Origin: JBBQXK01 sp052387255
GTDB lineage: Bacteria > Pseudomonadota > Alphaproteobacteria > Rhodobacterales > Rhodobacteraceae
Assembly: GCA_052387255.1 (NCBI GenBank)
Contig: JBQTJI010000002.1
Coordinates: 1-47,816 of the forward strand
DNA: 47,816 nucleotides
Direction of reading: 5' to 3'
Shown here: positions 16,718-26,408 of the stretch, one piece after another
Layout: every line of letters starts with the position of its first letter
How positions within the stretch are numbered: the stretch's first letter is position 1
Notes under the pieces: generated by a model
What the model was told of the DNA's origin: nothing
What the model saw: only the letters and a program-made list of their open reading frames with translations
Database searches by the model: none
Program-made: the position numbers and the translations under genes

Positions 16718-17590
16718 ATGTCCACGACAAGCACCCGCGCCGCCGCCCGCCTGATGGTGGCACCCTCGGTCATCCTCCTGTTCATCTGGATGATCGTGCC
16801 GCTGGCCCTGACGATCTACTTCTCGTTCCGCATCTATCGTCTGAATGCGCCGGGACGCACGGGATGGGCAGGTTTCGACAACTATGCCTGGTTCCTGAAC
16901 GCGCCCGAATTCTGGACGGCAATCGTCAATACGCTTCTGCTGGTGGGCGGCGTCCTGATCATCACGGTCATCCTGGGCGTCCTGATCGCGCTGCTGATCG
17001 ACCAGCCGATCTGGGGCCAGGGTCCGCTGCGCATCCTGGTGATTTCGCCCTTCTTCGTGATGCCGCCGGTGGCCGCGTCGATCTGGGAAAACCTGTTCAT
17101 GCATCCGCAGAACGGCCTTCTGGCCGCCGTGTCGCAGGGGTTCGGATATGATCCGATCCTGTACCTGCAAAGCTATCCCATGGCCTCGGTCATCTTCATC
17201 GTGTCCTGGGAATGGCTGCCCTTCGCCACGCTGATCCTGCTGACAGCGCTGCAGTCGATGTCGTCGGAACAGCTTGAGGCGGCAGAGATGGACGGCGCAT
17301 CGGCGCTGTCGCGGTTCCGCTACATCGTGCTGCCGCACCTGTCCCGCGCCATCACCGTCGTGATCCTGATCCAGACCATCTTCCTGCTGGGCATCTTCGG
17401 CGAGATCTTCACCACCACCCAGGGCGGTCCGGGATCGGCATCCACTACGCTGCCCTACATGATCTACAAGCAGGCCCTGATCGCGACAGACATCGGGCGG
17501 GCTGCCGCCGGCGGGATCATCGCCGTCATCCTCGCCAATATCGTCGCCATCTTCCTGATGCGCGGCATCGGCAAGAACCTCGACGCGTAA
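16718..17590 (+). CDS. smoF: Sorbitol/mannitol ABC transporter permease (first)
   Basis: An inner-membrane permease of 290 aa with six predicted helices, starting with VAPSVILLFIWMIVPLALTI. The cytoplasmic EAA loop is EQLEAAEMDGASALSRFRYI near residues 185-205, where the ATPase docks. Length and order match SmoF/UgpA-type subunits. GGGAG precedes the ATG. It lies 12 bp before smoG and pairs with it as a heterodimeric channel. Confidence 0.93.
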   Translation: MSTTSTRAAARLMVAPSVILLFIWMIVPLALTIYFSFRIYRLNAPGRTGWAGFDNYAWFLNAPEFWTAIVNTLLLVGGVLIITVILGVLIALLIDQPIWGQGPLRILVISPFFVMPPVAASIWENLFMHPQNGLLAAVSQGFGYDPILYLQSYPMASVIFIVSWEWLPFATLILLTALQSMSSEQLEAAEMDGASALSRFRYIVLPHLSRAITVVILIQTIFLLGIFGEIFTTTQGGPGSASTTLPYMIYKQALIATDIGRAAAGGIIAVILANIVAIFLMRGIGKNLDA

Positions 17591-17602
17591 GGAGGACAGA
17601 CC

Positions 17603-18433
17603 ATGGCCCGCGCCGTCAGCACTCAACGGAAAGTCGCCTACACCATCGCCGCCTGGGCAGTCGGGCTGACCATTTTCTTCCCCGTCCTGTGGATGCTCCT
17701 GACCAGCTTCAAGACGGAAGCCTCCGCGGTTGCCTCGCCCCCCGAATTCTTCGGTGCCGACTGGACCCTCGAAAACTACACCGAAATCTGGGCGCGGTCG
17801 GACTATCCCCGGTTCTTCATGAACTCGGTCGTCATCTCCCTCGGCTCGACACTGCTTGGCCTCGCCATCGCCATCCCCGCCGCCTGGTCGATGGCCTTCG
17901 TCCCCGGCCGACGGACCAAGGACCTGCTGATGTGGATGCTGTCGACCAAGATGATGCCGGCGGTCGGCGTCCTGATCCCGATGTACCTCATCTTCAAGTA
18001 CCTCGGCCTCTTCGACACGCGGACCGGGCTGATCGTGGTCCTGATGCTGATGAACCTGCCGATCATCATCTGGATGCTCTACACCTACTTCAAGGAAATC
18101 CCCGGCGAAATCCTTGAGGCCGCGCGGATGGACGGGGCGTCCCTGCGCAACGAGATCATCTATGTCCTGACCCCCATGGCGATCCCAGGCATCGCCTCGA
18201 CCATGCTTCTCAACATCATCCTGGCCTGGAACGAGGCGTTCTGGACGATCATCCTGACCACGACGAACGCAGCGCCGCTTTCGACATTCATCATCAGCCT
18301 ATCGGCCCCGCAGGGGCTGTTCTACGCGAAACTCTCGGCGGCCAGCACCATGGCCATCCTGCCGATCCTGATCCTTGGCTGGTTCAGCCAGAAACAATTG
18401 GTCCGCGGCCTGACGTTCGGCGCGGTGAAGTGA
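17603..18433 (+). CDS. smoG: Sorbitol/mannitol ABC transporter permease (second)
   Basis: The partner permease, 276 aa, UgpE/MalG type. The N-terminal helix is YTIAAWAVGLTIFFPVLWML and the EAA loop is GEILEAARMDGASLRNEIIY around residues 168-187. A strong AGGAGG sequence precedes the ATG. The C-terminus (LVRGLTFGAVK) is the typical short MalG-like tail. The next gene, the ATPase, begins 10 bp later, so the transport genes form one tight unit. Confidence 0.93.
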   Translation: MARAVSTQRKVAYTIAAWAVGLTIFFPVLWMLLTSFKTEASAVASPPEFFGADWTLENYTEIWARSDYPRFFMNSVVISLGSTLLGLAIAIPAAWSMAFVPGRRTKDLLMWMLSTKMMPAVGVLIPMYLIFKYLGLFDTRTGLIVVLMLMNLPIIIWMLYTYFKEIPGEILEAARMDGASLRNEIIYVLTPMAIPGIASTMLLNIILAWNEAFWTIILTTTNAAPLSTFIISLSAPQGLFYAKLSAASTMAILPILILGWFSQKQLVRGLTFGAVK

Positions 18434-18443
18434 GGAGGGCACC

Positions 18444-19435
<992 letters not shown>

Positions 19436-19439
<4 letters not shown>

Positions 19440-20206
19440 GGTTGCACGGCAAGCGCGCCCTGATCACCGGGGCCGCGCGCGGCATCGGCCTGGCCTTTGC
19501 GCGCGCCTATCTCGCCGAAGGCGCGCAGGTCTGCATCGCCGACATCAACATCACCGCCGCGCAGGCGGCGGCCTCCGGTCTGGGGCAGGGGGCCCATGCC
19601 GTCGCCATGGACGTCACGCGCCAGGACAGCATCGACGCCGCCATGGCCGAGGCGGTCGCGAAAATGGGCGGCCTCGACATCCTGGTCAACAACGCCGCCC
19701 TGTTCGATGCCGGGCCAACGGTCGAGATCACCCGCGCCACCTATGACCGGTTGTTCGCCGTCAACGTCGCGGGGTGCTTGTTCACCCTGCAGGCGGCGGC
19801 GAAACAGATGATCGCCCAAGGGTCGGGCGGCAAGATCATCAACATGGCCAGCCAGGCCGGCCGCCGGGGCGAGGGCCTCGTCATGGTCTACTGCGCCACC
19901 AAGGCCGCCGTCATCTCGATCACCCAGTCGGCGGGCCTCGACCTCATCAAGCACGGCATCAACGTCAACGCCATCGCCCCCGGCGTGGTGGAGGGCGAAC
20001 ACTGGGACCATGTCGACAGCCTGTTCGCGAAGCACGAGGGGCGTCCCCTGGGCGAGAAAAAACGCCTCGTCGGAGCCGCCGTGCCCATCGGCCGCATGAG
20101 CACCGCCGAAGATCTGACCGGCATGGCAATCTTCCTGGCCTCGCCCGAGGCCGACTATGTCGTCGCGCAATGCTATGGCGTCGATGGCGGCAACTGGATG
20201 GCATGA
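19436..20206 (+). CDS. smoS: Sorbitol (L-iditol/galactitol) 2-dehydrogenase, SDR family
   Basis: A 256-aa short-chain dehydrogenase, the exact length of Rhodobacter sorbitol dehydrogenase, which oxidises D-sorbitol to D-fructose with NAD+. The nucleotide motif TGAARGIG spans residues 11-18, NNA is at 85-87, and the catalytic triad is Ser139, Tyr152 and Lys156. The C-terminus CYGVDGGNWMA is characteristic of this subfamily. It overlaps both smoK and mtlK by 4 bp. The enzyme may also take galactitol; the sequence alone does not decide. Confidence 0.92.
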
Positions 20207-21675
20207 CCATGAAACTTTCCGACGCGACCCTGCGCAGGCTTCCCCCCGGTGTCACCGCCCCCGCCTATGACCGGGGCAGGCTGTCGCCCGGCATCGTCCA
20301 TGTCGGCTGCGGCAACTTTCACCGCGCGCATATGGCGGTCTACCTCGACGACCTGTTCGCCCTTGGCCAGGATCACGACTGGGCCATCCTGGGTGCGGGC
20401 GTGCGCGAAGGGGATGCGCGGATGCGCGACCTCCTGACCGCGCAGGACGAGCTGTCCTCCGTCATCGAACTGGCCCCCGGCGCGCAATCCGCCCGCGTCA
20501 TCGGTGCGATGGTCGGCTTCCTGCCGATCGAGCCCGACAACGCCACGCTGATCGCCGCCATGGCCGAGGATGACATCCGCATCGTCTCGCTGACGGTCAC
20601 CGAGGGCGGCTACTACATCGACCCGAAGACCAACACCTTCAGCCCCGCCCACCCCGACATCGCCCACGACGCCGCCAACCCCGACCGCCCGAAAACCGCC
20701 TTCGGGGCCATCGTCGCCGCGCTGAAACGACGCCGGGCCGCAGGCATCCCGCCCTTCACCGTCATGTGCTGCGACAACCTTCCGCACAACGGCCACGTCA
20801 CCTCGGATGCCGTGATCGGCACTGCCCGCCTGTCCGACCCGGCCCTCGCCGACTGGATCGCCGCGAACGTCGCCTTCCCGAACAGCATGGTCGACCGCAT
20901 CACCCCCGCCACCGGCCCGCGCGAACTGGCCATGGCGCGCGACCTTGGCCTTGACGACAACGCCCCCGTCACCTGCGAACCCTTCCGCCAGTGGGTGATG
21001 GAGGACAACTTTCCCACCGGTCGCCCCGCGCTGGAAAAGGTCGGCGTCACCTTCACCGACAGGGTCGATGCCTTCGAGACGATGAAGATCCGCATCCTGA
21101 ACGGCGGCCACGCGATCATCGCCTATCCGGGCGGCCTCGCCGACATCGAATACGTCCATGAGGCGATGGCCGACGAGCAGATCAAGGCATTCCTCGACGC
21201 CGTGCTGACCCGCGAGGTGCTGCCGATTGTCCCCCCCGTGCCGGGCGTCCACCTGCCCGACTACAAGGCGCTGATCATCGAGCGGTTCTCGAACCCGCTG
21301 GTCGCCGACACCGTCCGCCGCCTGTGCCTCGATGGCTCGAACCGGCAGCCCAAGTTCATCGTCCCCTCGATCCGCGACGGGCTTGCGGCGGGGCGCAATG
21401 TGGACGGGCTCATCCTGCTCTCCGCGCTCTGGTGCCGCTACTGCACGGGGGTCAGCGAAAGCGGCGCGGTGATCGCGCCGAACGACCCCAACTGGGACCG
21501 CCTGACGACCCGCGCCGCCCAGGCCAGGGACCGCCCGCAGGCCTGGCTCGAGATGGCCGAGGTCTATGGCGACATGGGGCAGAACGCGACGATGGCCCAG
21601 GGCTTTGCCCGCGCGCTGACCGACGTCCATGCCCGTGGCGCGCGCACCGTGATCGCGGACTATCTCGGGACGTGA
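20203..21675 (+). CDS. mtlK: Mannitol 2-dehydrogenase
   Basis: Oxidises D-mannitol to D-fructose with NAD+ in the cytoplasm. 490 aa, long-chain polyol dehydrogenase family. The N-terminal Rossmann segment is IVHVGCGNFHRAHMAVYLDD and the catalytic signature is KIRILNGGH, giving Lys295, Asn300 and His303, the same numbers as in the Pseudomonas enzyme. The ATG at 20203 overlaps the smoS stop; a second ATG two codons later is possible. The expected fructokinase is not next to it, so fructose must be phosphorylated by an enzyme encoded elsewhere. Confidence 0.95.
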   Translation: MTMKLSDATLRRLPPGVTAPAYDRGRLSPGIVHVGCGNFHRAHMAVYLDDLFALGQDHDWAILGAGVREGDARMRDLLTAQDELSSVIELAPGAQSARVIGAMVGFLPIEPDNATLIAAMAEDDIRIVSLTVTEGGYYIDPKTNTFSPAHPDIAHDAANPDRPKTAFGAIVAALKRRRAAGIPPFTVMCCDNLPHNGHVTSDAVIGTARLSDPALADWIAANVAFPNSMVDRITPATGPRELAMARDLGLDDNAPVTCEPFRQWVMEDNFPTGRPALEKVGVTFTDRVDAFETMKIRILNGGHAIIAYPGGLADIEYVHEAMADEQIKAFLDAVLTREVLPIVPPVPGVHLPDYKALIIERFSNPLVADTVRRLCLDGSNRQPKFIVPSIRDGLAAGRNVDGLILLSALWCRYCTGVSESGAVIAPNDPNWDRLTTRAAQARDRPQAWLEMAEVYGDMGQNATMAQGFARALTDVHARGARTVIADYLGT

Positions 21676-21723
21676 CCGAAGGGCGGCCGCCGCCGCGACA
21701 AACCCCTCACGCACAGGTGCCTC

Positions 21724-21765
21724 CCTCTCCCCTTGGGGGAGAGGGATGGGGTGAGGGGGCGCGAC
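21724..21765 (+). repeat. Interspersed palindromic repeat, copy 1
   Basis: CCCTCTCCCC-TTG-GGGGAGAGGG forms a 10-bp stem (21724-21746), followed by a GGGGTGAGGGGG tail. The same hairpin and tail recur at 44994-45034 (inverted) and 45100-45138. It lies in the gap after mtlK and may also act as a transcript end. Confidence 0.8.
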
Positions 21766-21788
21766 TTTCGGGACATCCTGCCTTGCGT

Positions 21789-21825
21789 CCCCGATAGCCA
21801 GCCCCCGAAGTCTGCGCTATCGGGG
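21789..21825 (+). terminator. Hairpin after mtlK
   Basis: CCCCGATAGC and GCTATCGGGG pair over 10 bp around a 17-nt loop. It lies 28 bp before the phosphohexomutase ATG, so it could separate this gene from the polyol operon. Confidence 0.45.
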
Positions 21826-21852
21826 GGCAGCAGCGCGCCGAAGGACCACGAC

Positions 21853-23238
21853 ATGCCCGACCATCCCCGCCCTCTGACCTGCTTCAAGGCCTATGACATC
21901 CGGGGCCGCCTGGGCATCGACATCGACGACGACATCGCCCGCCGCATCGGCCGCGCCTTTGCCCAGGTCATGCAGGCCCGCCGCGTGGTGCTGGGGCGCG
22001 ACTGCCGGGCCTCGTCCGCCGCCCTTGCGGCTGCCGTGGCCGAGGGCCTGATGGCGGCGGGGGTCGAGGTGCTGGATATCGGCCTTTGCGGCACCGAAGA
22101 GGTCTACTTTGCCACTGCGCACCTCGACGCCTGTGGCGGGATCGAGATCACCGCCTCGCACAACCCCATCGACTACAACGGGATGAAGATGGTCCGGCGC
22201 GGCGCGGCCCCGCTGGACGCCGCACGCGACATGCCGGCGATTCAGGCATTGGCCGAAAGCGCGTCCTTCGCCCCCTCTGTCGCGGGGGGCCGCATTACCG
22301 ATGCCGCCCATGTCCGCGCGGCCTATGTCGACTGCGTCCTGTCCTTCGTCGATGTGGCAACGCTCCGCCCCCTCACCATCCTTGTCAACGCAGGTAACGG
22401 CACCGCCGGGCCCACCTTCGATGCCCTTGCCGCAGGGCTGGCGCAGCGCGGGGCCCCCCTGCGCTTCGTGCGGATGCACCACGACCCCGACCCGACCTTC
22501 CCGAACGGCATCCCGAACCCGATGCTGCCCGAAAACCAGCCCGCCACGGCACAGGCCGTCGTGGCTGCCGGGGCCGACATGGGCGTCGCCTGGGACGGCG
22601 ACTTCGACCGCTGCTTCTTCTTCGACCACCGGGGCCGCTTCATCGCGGGCGAATATGTCGTGGGCCTGCTGGCGGCGGCCTACCTGGCCAAGGAACCGGG
22701 CGCCGCCATCGCCCACGACCCCCGCGTGGTGTGGAACACGCAGGACATCGTCGCGGGCGCGGGGGGCCGTGCCGTCATGGCCCGGACCGGCCACGTCTTT
22801 CTCAAGGCCGCCCTGCGCGAAACCGGCGCGGTCTACGGTGGCGAGATGTCGGCGCATCACTATTTCCGCGACTTCATGGCCTGTGACAGCGGCATGATCC
22901 CCTGGCTGCTTGTCGCCGAACTGATCGGCCGGTCGGGCCGCACGCTCGCCGACCTGCTCGAGGCCCGCATCGCCGCCTTCCCGTCCTCGGGCGAGATCAA
23001 CTTTACCGTCCCCGACACCGACGCCGCCATGGCCCGCGTCTATGCCGCCCTGGCCGACGAAGCACTGTACGAGGACCGCACCGACGGCCTCAGCCTGTCC
23101 TTCACCGACTGGCGGCTGTCCTTGCGTGCCTCGAACACCGAACCGCTGCTGCGCCTGAACGTCGAGGCGCGGGGGCGTGCCGACCTGGTGGCGCAAGCGG
23201 TGGACCGCGTCACCGCCCTGATCCGCGCGCCGTCATAG
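21853..23238 (+). CDS. Phosphomannomutase/phosphoglucomutase
   Basis: A 461-aa alpha-D-phosphohexomutase that interconverts hexose 6- and 1-phosphates. The phosphoserine loop is TASHNP with Ser102, the Mg2+ loop is DGDFDR (248-253), the sugar-recognition loop is GEMSAHHY (330-337), and the C-terminal phosphate-binding loop is RASNTEPLLR. The GEMSAHHY loop is typical of the dual mannose/glucose AlgC/ManB group. It follows mtlK after two hairpins. It would supply mannose 1-phosphate or glucose 1-phosphate for glycan precursors and is not a polyol catabolic enzyme. Its 3' end overlaps the convergent epmA by 6 bp. Confidence 0.93.
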   Translation: MPDHPRPLTCFKAYDIRGRLGIDIDDDIARRIGRAFAQVMQARRVVLGRDCRASSAALAAAVAEGLMAAGVEVLDIGLCGTEEVYFATAHLDACGGIEITASHNPIDYNGMKMVRRGAAPLDAARDMPAIQALAESASFAPSVAGGRITDAAHVRAAYVDCVLSFVDVATLRPLTILVNAGNGTAGPTFDALAAGLAQRGAPLRFVRMHHDPDPTFPNGIPNPMLPENQPATAQAVVAAGADMGVAWDGDFDRCFFFDHRGRFIAGEYVVGLLAAAYLAKEPGAAIAHDPRVVWNTQDIVAGAGGRAVMARTGHVFLKAALRETGAVYGGEMSAHHYFRDFMACDSGMIPWLLVAELIGRSGRTLADLLEARIAAFPSSGEINFTVPDTDAAMARVYAALADEALYEDRTDGLSLSFTDWRLSLRASNTEPLLRLNVEARGRADLVAQAVDRVTALIRAPS

Positions 23239-24288
23239 CGCGACCGGCACCCAGATCACATCGTCGATCCGGGGCGCGCCCGTCGCCAGCATGACCAGCC
23301 GGTCGAACCCCATGGCAATCCCGCTGGCTGGCGGCATGTGCGCGAGGGCTGCCAGGAACTCCTCGTCCAGCGGGTAACGCTCGCCATAGACGCGCGACTT
23401 CTCGTCCATCTCCAGGCCAAAGCGGCGGCGTTGTTCGGCGGGGTTCGTCAGCTCGCCGAACCCGTTGGCCAGTTCCACCCCGCAGGCATAGACCTCGAAC
23501 CGCTCGGCCACGCGCGGGTCGTCGGCGGCGGGACGGGCCAGCGCCGCCTCGGCCGCCGGATAGCGGTCGAGCACGGTCATCCGGCCAAGCCCCAGATGCG
23601 GCTCGACCTTTTCGGACAGGGCGCGCGACACCATGTCCGACCAGGTGTCATCTGCCGCCCGCCGGACCCCCGCCGCATCCAGCATCGGCCCGAGGCGCGC
23701 GGCATCCCCCGCCCCGTCCGGCCCGATGGTGGCCAGAAGGTCGATCCCCGCATGGTGCCCGAACGCCTCGGCCACCGAGAGCCGCTCGAAGGCCGCGAAG
23801 GGGTCGCAGGTGCGGTCGCGGTAGCGCAGAACGGCAGCCCCCGCCGCCTGCGCCGCCAGCCGCAGGCAGGCCGCGCAATCGTCCATCAGTACGCCATAGT
23901 CCTGCCCCACACGGTACCATTCCAGCATGGTGAACTCGGGGGAATGCAGCGCCCCCCGCTCGCGGTTGCGCCAGACATGGGCGAAGGCGGCGATCCGGGT
24001 TTCGCCCGCCGCCAGCAGCTTTTTCATCGCGAACTCAGGGCTGGTGTGCAGGTACATCGTCCGGCGCGCGGCGTCGGTGCCGATGGCCTCGGTGGCAAAG
24101 GCGTGCAGATGCGCCTCATTGCCCGGACTGACCTGCAATGCCACCGGATCAACCTCGGTGAACCCCTCCGCCGCCAGCCACCCCCGCAGCGCCGCCTGGA
24201 TGCGGTTGCGCGCCAACAGCAGCGGGCGGCGGTCGGCATGGCGGGCGGCGTCCCACCAGGGCAGGTCAGGGGTCATGGCGGGGGTCAT
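23233..24288 (-). CDS. epmA: EF-P (R)-beta-lysine ligase EpmA
   Basis: A lysyl-tRNA-synthetase-like enzyme (also PoxA/GenX/YjeA) that attaches beta-lysine to elongation factor P. It lacks the anticodon-binding domain, hence only 351 aa. Class II motifs are visible: TSPEFAMKKLL, motif 2 FAHVWRNRERGALHSPEFTM, and motif 3 SGIAMGFDRLVML. It is divergent from efp with 102 bp between them, its natural partner. The start may be 24288 or the ATG four codons in (24276). EpmB, the lysine 2,3-aminomutase, is not in the window. Confidence 0.94.
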   Translation of the reverse strand: MTPAMTPDLPWWDAARHADRRPLLLARNRIQAALRGWLAAEGFTEVDPVALQVSPGNEAHLHAFATEAIGTDAARRTMYLHTSPEFAMKKLLAAGETRIAAFAHVWRNRERGALHSPEFTMLEWYRVGQDYGVLMDDCAACLRLAAQAAGAAVLRYRDRTCDPFAAFERLSVAEAFGHHAGIDLLATIGPDGAGDAARLGPMLDAAGVRRAADDTWSDMVSRALSEKVEPHLGLGRMTVLDRYPAAEAALARPAADDPRVAERFEVYACGVELANGFGELTNPAEQRRRFGLEMDEKSRVYGERYPLDEEFLAALAHMPPASGIAMGFDRLVMLATGAPRIDDVIWVPVAL

Positions 24289-24390
24289 GGCGGGCTACAC
24301 TCTGGCGAAGACGCGCGGGATGGGGTAGAGGCGCGGGGAACAGGCCGCCCTCCTAGGGGGCGGCAACGGAAACCACAAGGAACCGCGCCC

Positions 24391-24957
24391 GTGAAAGTCA
24401 TCGCCTCCTCGCTCCGCAAGGGCAATGTCGTCGACCTTGACGGCCGTCTCTATGTCGTGCTGTCCGCCGAGAACTTCCACCCCGGCAAAGGCACGCCCAC
24501 CACCAGCGTCGACATGCGGCGCATCTCGGACGGGGTGAAGGTGGCCGAACGCTGGCGCACCACCGAGATGGTGGAAAAGGCCACGGTGGACGAGCGCGGC
24601 TATGATTTCCTGTACGCCGACGCCGAGGGGTACCACTTCATGGAACCCGAGACCTACGAGCAGATCGCCGTGCCCGAGGATGTGGTGGGCGAGGGCCGCG
24701 TCTATCTGACCGAAGGGATGCGGGTGTACCTCAAGACCTTCGAGGGTGTGGCCATCGCCATCGAATACCCCCAGAAGGTGACCGTCGAGATCACCGAGAC
24801 CGAACCCGTGGTCAAGGGCCAGACCGCCAGCAGTTCCTACAAGCCCGCGATCTGCTCGAACGGGCTGCGCGTGATGGTCCCGCCGCACATCGGGGCCGGC
24901 GTGCGGATCGTGATCAACACCGAAGACAATTCCTACGTCGGGCGCGACAAGGACTGA
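24391..24957 (+). CDS. efp: Translation elongation factor P
   Basis: EF-P rescues ribosomes stalled at polyproline. 188 aa in three domains, starting from GTG at 24391 (MKVIASSLRKGNVVDLDG); no ATG is available at this position in the frame. The modified loop is HPGKGTPTTSV with Lys33, the residue expected to receive beta-lysine from EpmA, matching Lys34 in E. coli. An AAGG ribosome-binding sequence lies about 11 bp upstream. Length and ends are complete (SYVGRDKD). Confidence 0.96.
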   Translation: MKVIASSLRKGNVVDLDGRLYVVLSAENFHPGKGTPTTSVDMRRISDGVKVAERWRTTEMVEKATVDERGYDFLYADAEGYHFMEPETYEQIAVPEDVVGEGRVYLTEGMRVYLKTFEGVAIAIEYPQKVTVEITETEPVVKGQTASSSYKPAICSNGLRVMVPPHIGAGVRIVINTEDNSYVGRDKD

Positions 24958-24983
24958 CGTGGTTCCGGGGCCTTCGGGGGCCT

Positions 24984-25329
24984 CCCGCCGCTCGGTCGCG
25001 CACAAGGCTTCGCCTTGTGCTGCTTCTCGCTGTTGGGCCGGGCAAGGGGGCAAGCCCCCTTGGACCCCCCGGCACCCCTGTCTGCGGCCCCTGCGCGGGT
25101 GGCAGGGGGGCGCTGCCCCCCGGCTTCGCCTCCCCCGGGATATTTGGGGACAGAAGAAGGCCAGTACAAACCGGGTTCGCGCTTCTTCTGTCCCCAAGTA
25201 TCCTCGGGGGGTGAGCGCGGCACGCGCGAGGGGGGCGGACAGCCCCCCTTTTTCGCGCCGCAGGCGCGCCCGGCCCAACAGTGAGGAGCAGCGCAAGGGC
25301 GAAGCCCTTGCGCGCGACCGAGCGGCGGG
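24984..25329. repeat. 346-bp nested palindromic element
   Basis: The 398-bp gap between the convergent efp and oxidoreductase genes is filled by nested inverted repeats. The outer arms 24984-25001 and 25312-25329 are 18 bp and perfect. Inside are two local hairpins with 3-nt loops (25000-25020, 25291-25313), perfect 14-bp arms 25030-25043/25268-25281, a hairpin at 25044-25061, and near-perfect 28-bp arms 25132-25159/25182-25210 containing TTGGGGACAGAAGAAG. It may be a bidirectional terminator or a mobile palindromic element. No gene is seen in it. Confidence 0.85.
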
Positions 25330-25355
25330 AGGCCCGGTTGGCCGATGGAGCCGCG

Positions 25356-26408
25356 TCAGGACAGGCTTTGCGGCTGGCCGCTGCGGGCGGCGGTCTCGGC
25401 GGTGTCGAGCAGGCGCTGCAGCTCTGCGCCCCGCGCAAAGCTCGGGTCCGGCGCCGCCTCGCCCCGGATCGCGGCGATGAAGCGGTCGTAGACCGTGGGC
25501 ACCGGCGGGCAGTCGATCTCGCGCCATATCGCGGTTTCCAGGTCGGGGGCGATGCAGGCCCGCAAGGAACTGAGCCCGCGTTCGAACAGCACCTCCAGCC
25601 CCCCCGCGTCACCGTAAAGCCGCAGCGCCAGGTCGTTCAGGTGGCCGGGGGCAAAGCGGGTGGCGGCGACGGTGGCGAGCGCCCCGTTTGCCAGCCGCAA
25701 CTGCAACGTCGCGCTGTCGTTGGCATCCAGCACATAGTCGCCGATCCGTCCGCCAACGGCCTTGTCGAAGGTGGCCAGCTGGCAGGCCACCTGCGCCACG
25801 CCCAGCCCGGCGGCAAAGGTGGCGAAGTCGAGGATGTGGATGCCGACGTCGCCCAGCACGCCCTTTGACCCATGTGCGGTGGACAGCCGCCAGAGCCATT
25901 GCGGTTCGCTCTTCCAGTCGCCCCAGGCGGGTTGCGCCAGCCAGCTTTGCAGATAGCTGGCCTCGAGGTGCCGCACGGCGCCGATCTGTCCCCGCGCGAC
26001 CATGGCAGCCGCCTCGATCAGCGCAGGCACCGAGCGATAGGACAGGTTCACCATCCCCACCACCCCCGCCGCCGCCGCCGCGTCGGCCATCGCCTGTGCA
26101 TCGGCAGCATTGGTGGCCAGCGGCTTTTCGCACAGCACGTGCTTTCCCGCGGCCAGGCAGGGCATCGTCGTCGCGAAATGCGCGGCGTCGGGGGTCACGT
26201 TCGTCACCGCGTCGAACCGGCCCCAGTCCAGTGCCTCTTCCAGCGTGGCAAAGCCGCGCGCGATGCCATGCGCCGCCCGGAAGGCCGCCAGCACAGGGGC
26301 GCGCGAGTCGATCCCGGCCACCACCTTCACCCCCTTGATCGCGGCAAAGGCGCGGGCGTGGTTCGCGGCCATGCCGCCGGTGCCCAGGATCGCCAGCCGG
26401 ATCGTCAC
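25356..26408 (-). CDS. Gfo/Idh/MocA family oxidoreductase
   Basis: An NAD(P)-dependent sugar or polyol oxidoreductase of 350 aa. The N-terminal Rossmann motif is LAILGTGGMAANHARAFAAI, and the family signature CEKPLATN follows after GKHVL. The C-terminal domain has GSKGVLGDVGIHILDFATF with the usual Asp and His. The start is GTG at 26408, overlapping the ThuA stop by 4 bp (GTGA); the frame is open far upstream, but that part is the ThuA gene in another frame. Gfo/Idh and ThuA-like proteins often pair in sugar catabolism. The substrate is not readable. Confidence 0.88.
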   Translation of the reverse strand: MTIRLAILGTGGMAANHARAFAAIKGVKVVAGIDSRAPVLAAFRAAHGIARGFATLEEALDWGRFDAVTNVTPDAAHFATTMPCLAAGKHVLCEKPLATNAADAQAMADAAAAAGVVGMVNLSYRSVPALIEAAAMVARGQIGAVRHLEASYLQSWLAQPAWGDWKSEPQWLWRLSTAHGSKGVLGDVGIHILDFATFAAGLGVAQVACQLATFDKAVGGRIGDYVLDANDSATLQLRLANGALATVAATRFAPGHLNDLALRLYGDAGGLEVLFERGLSSLRACIAPDLETAIWREIDCPPVPTVYDRFIAAIRGEAAPDPSFARGAELQRLLDTAETAARSGQPQSLS

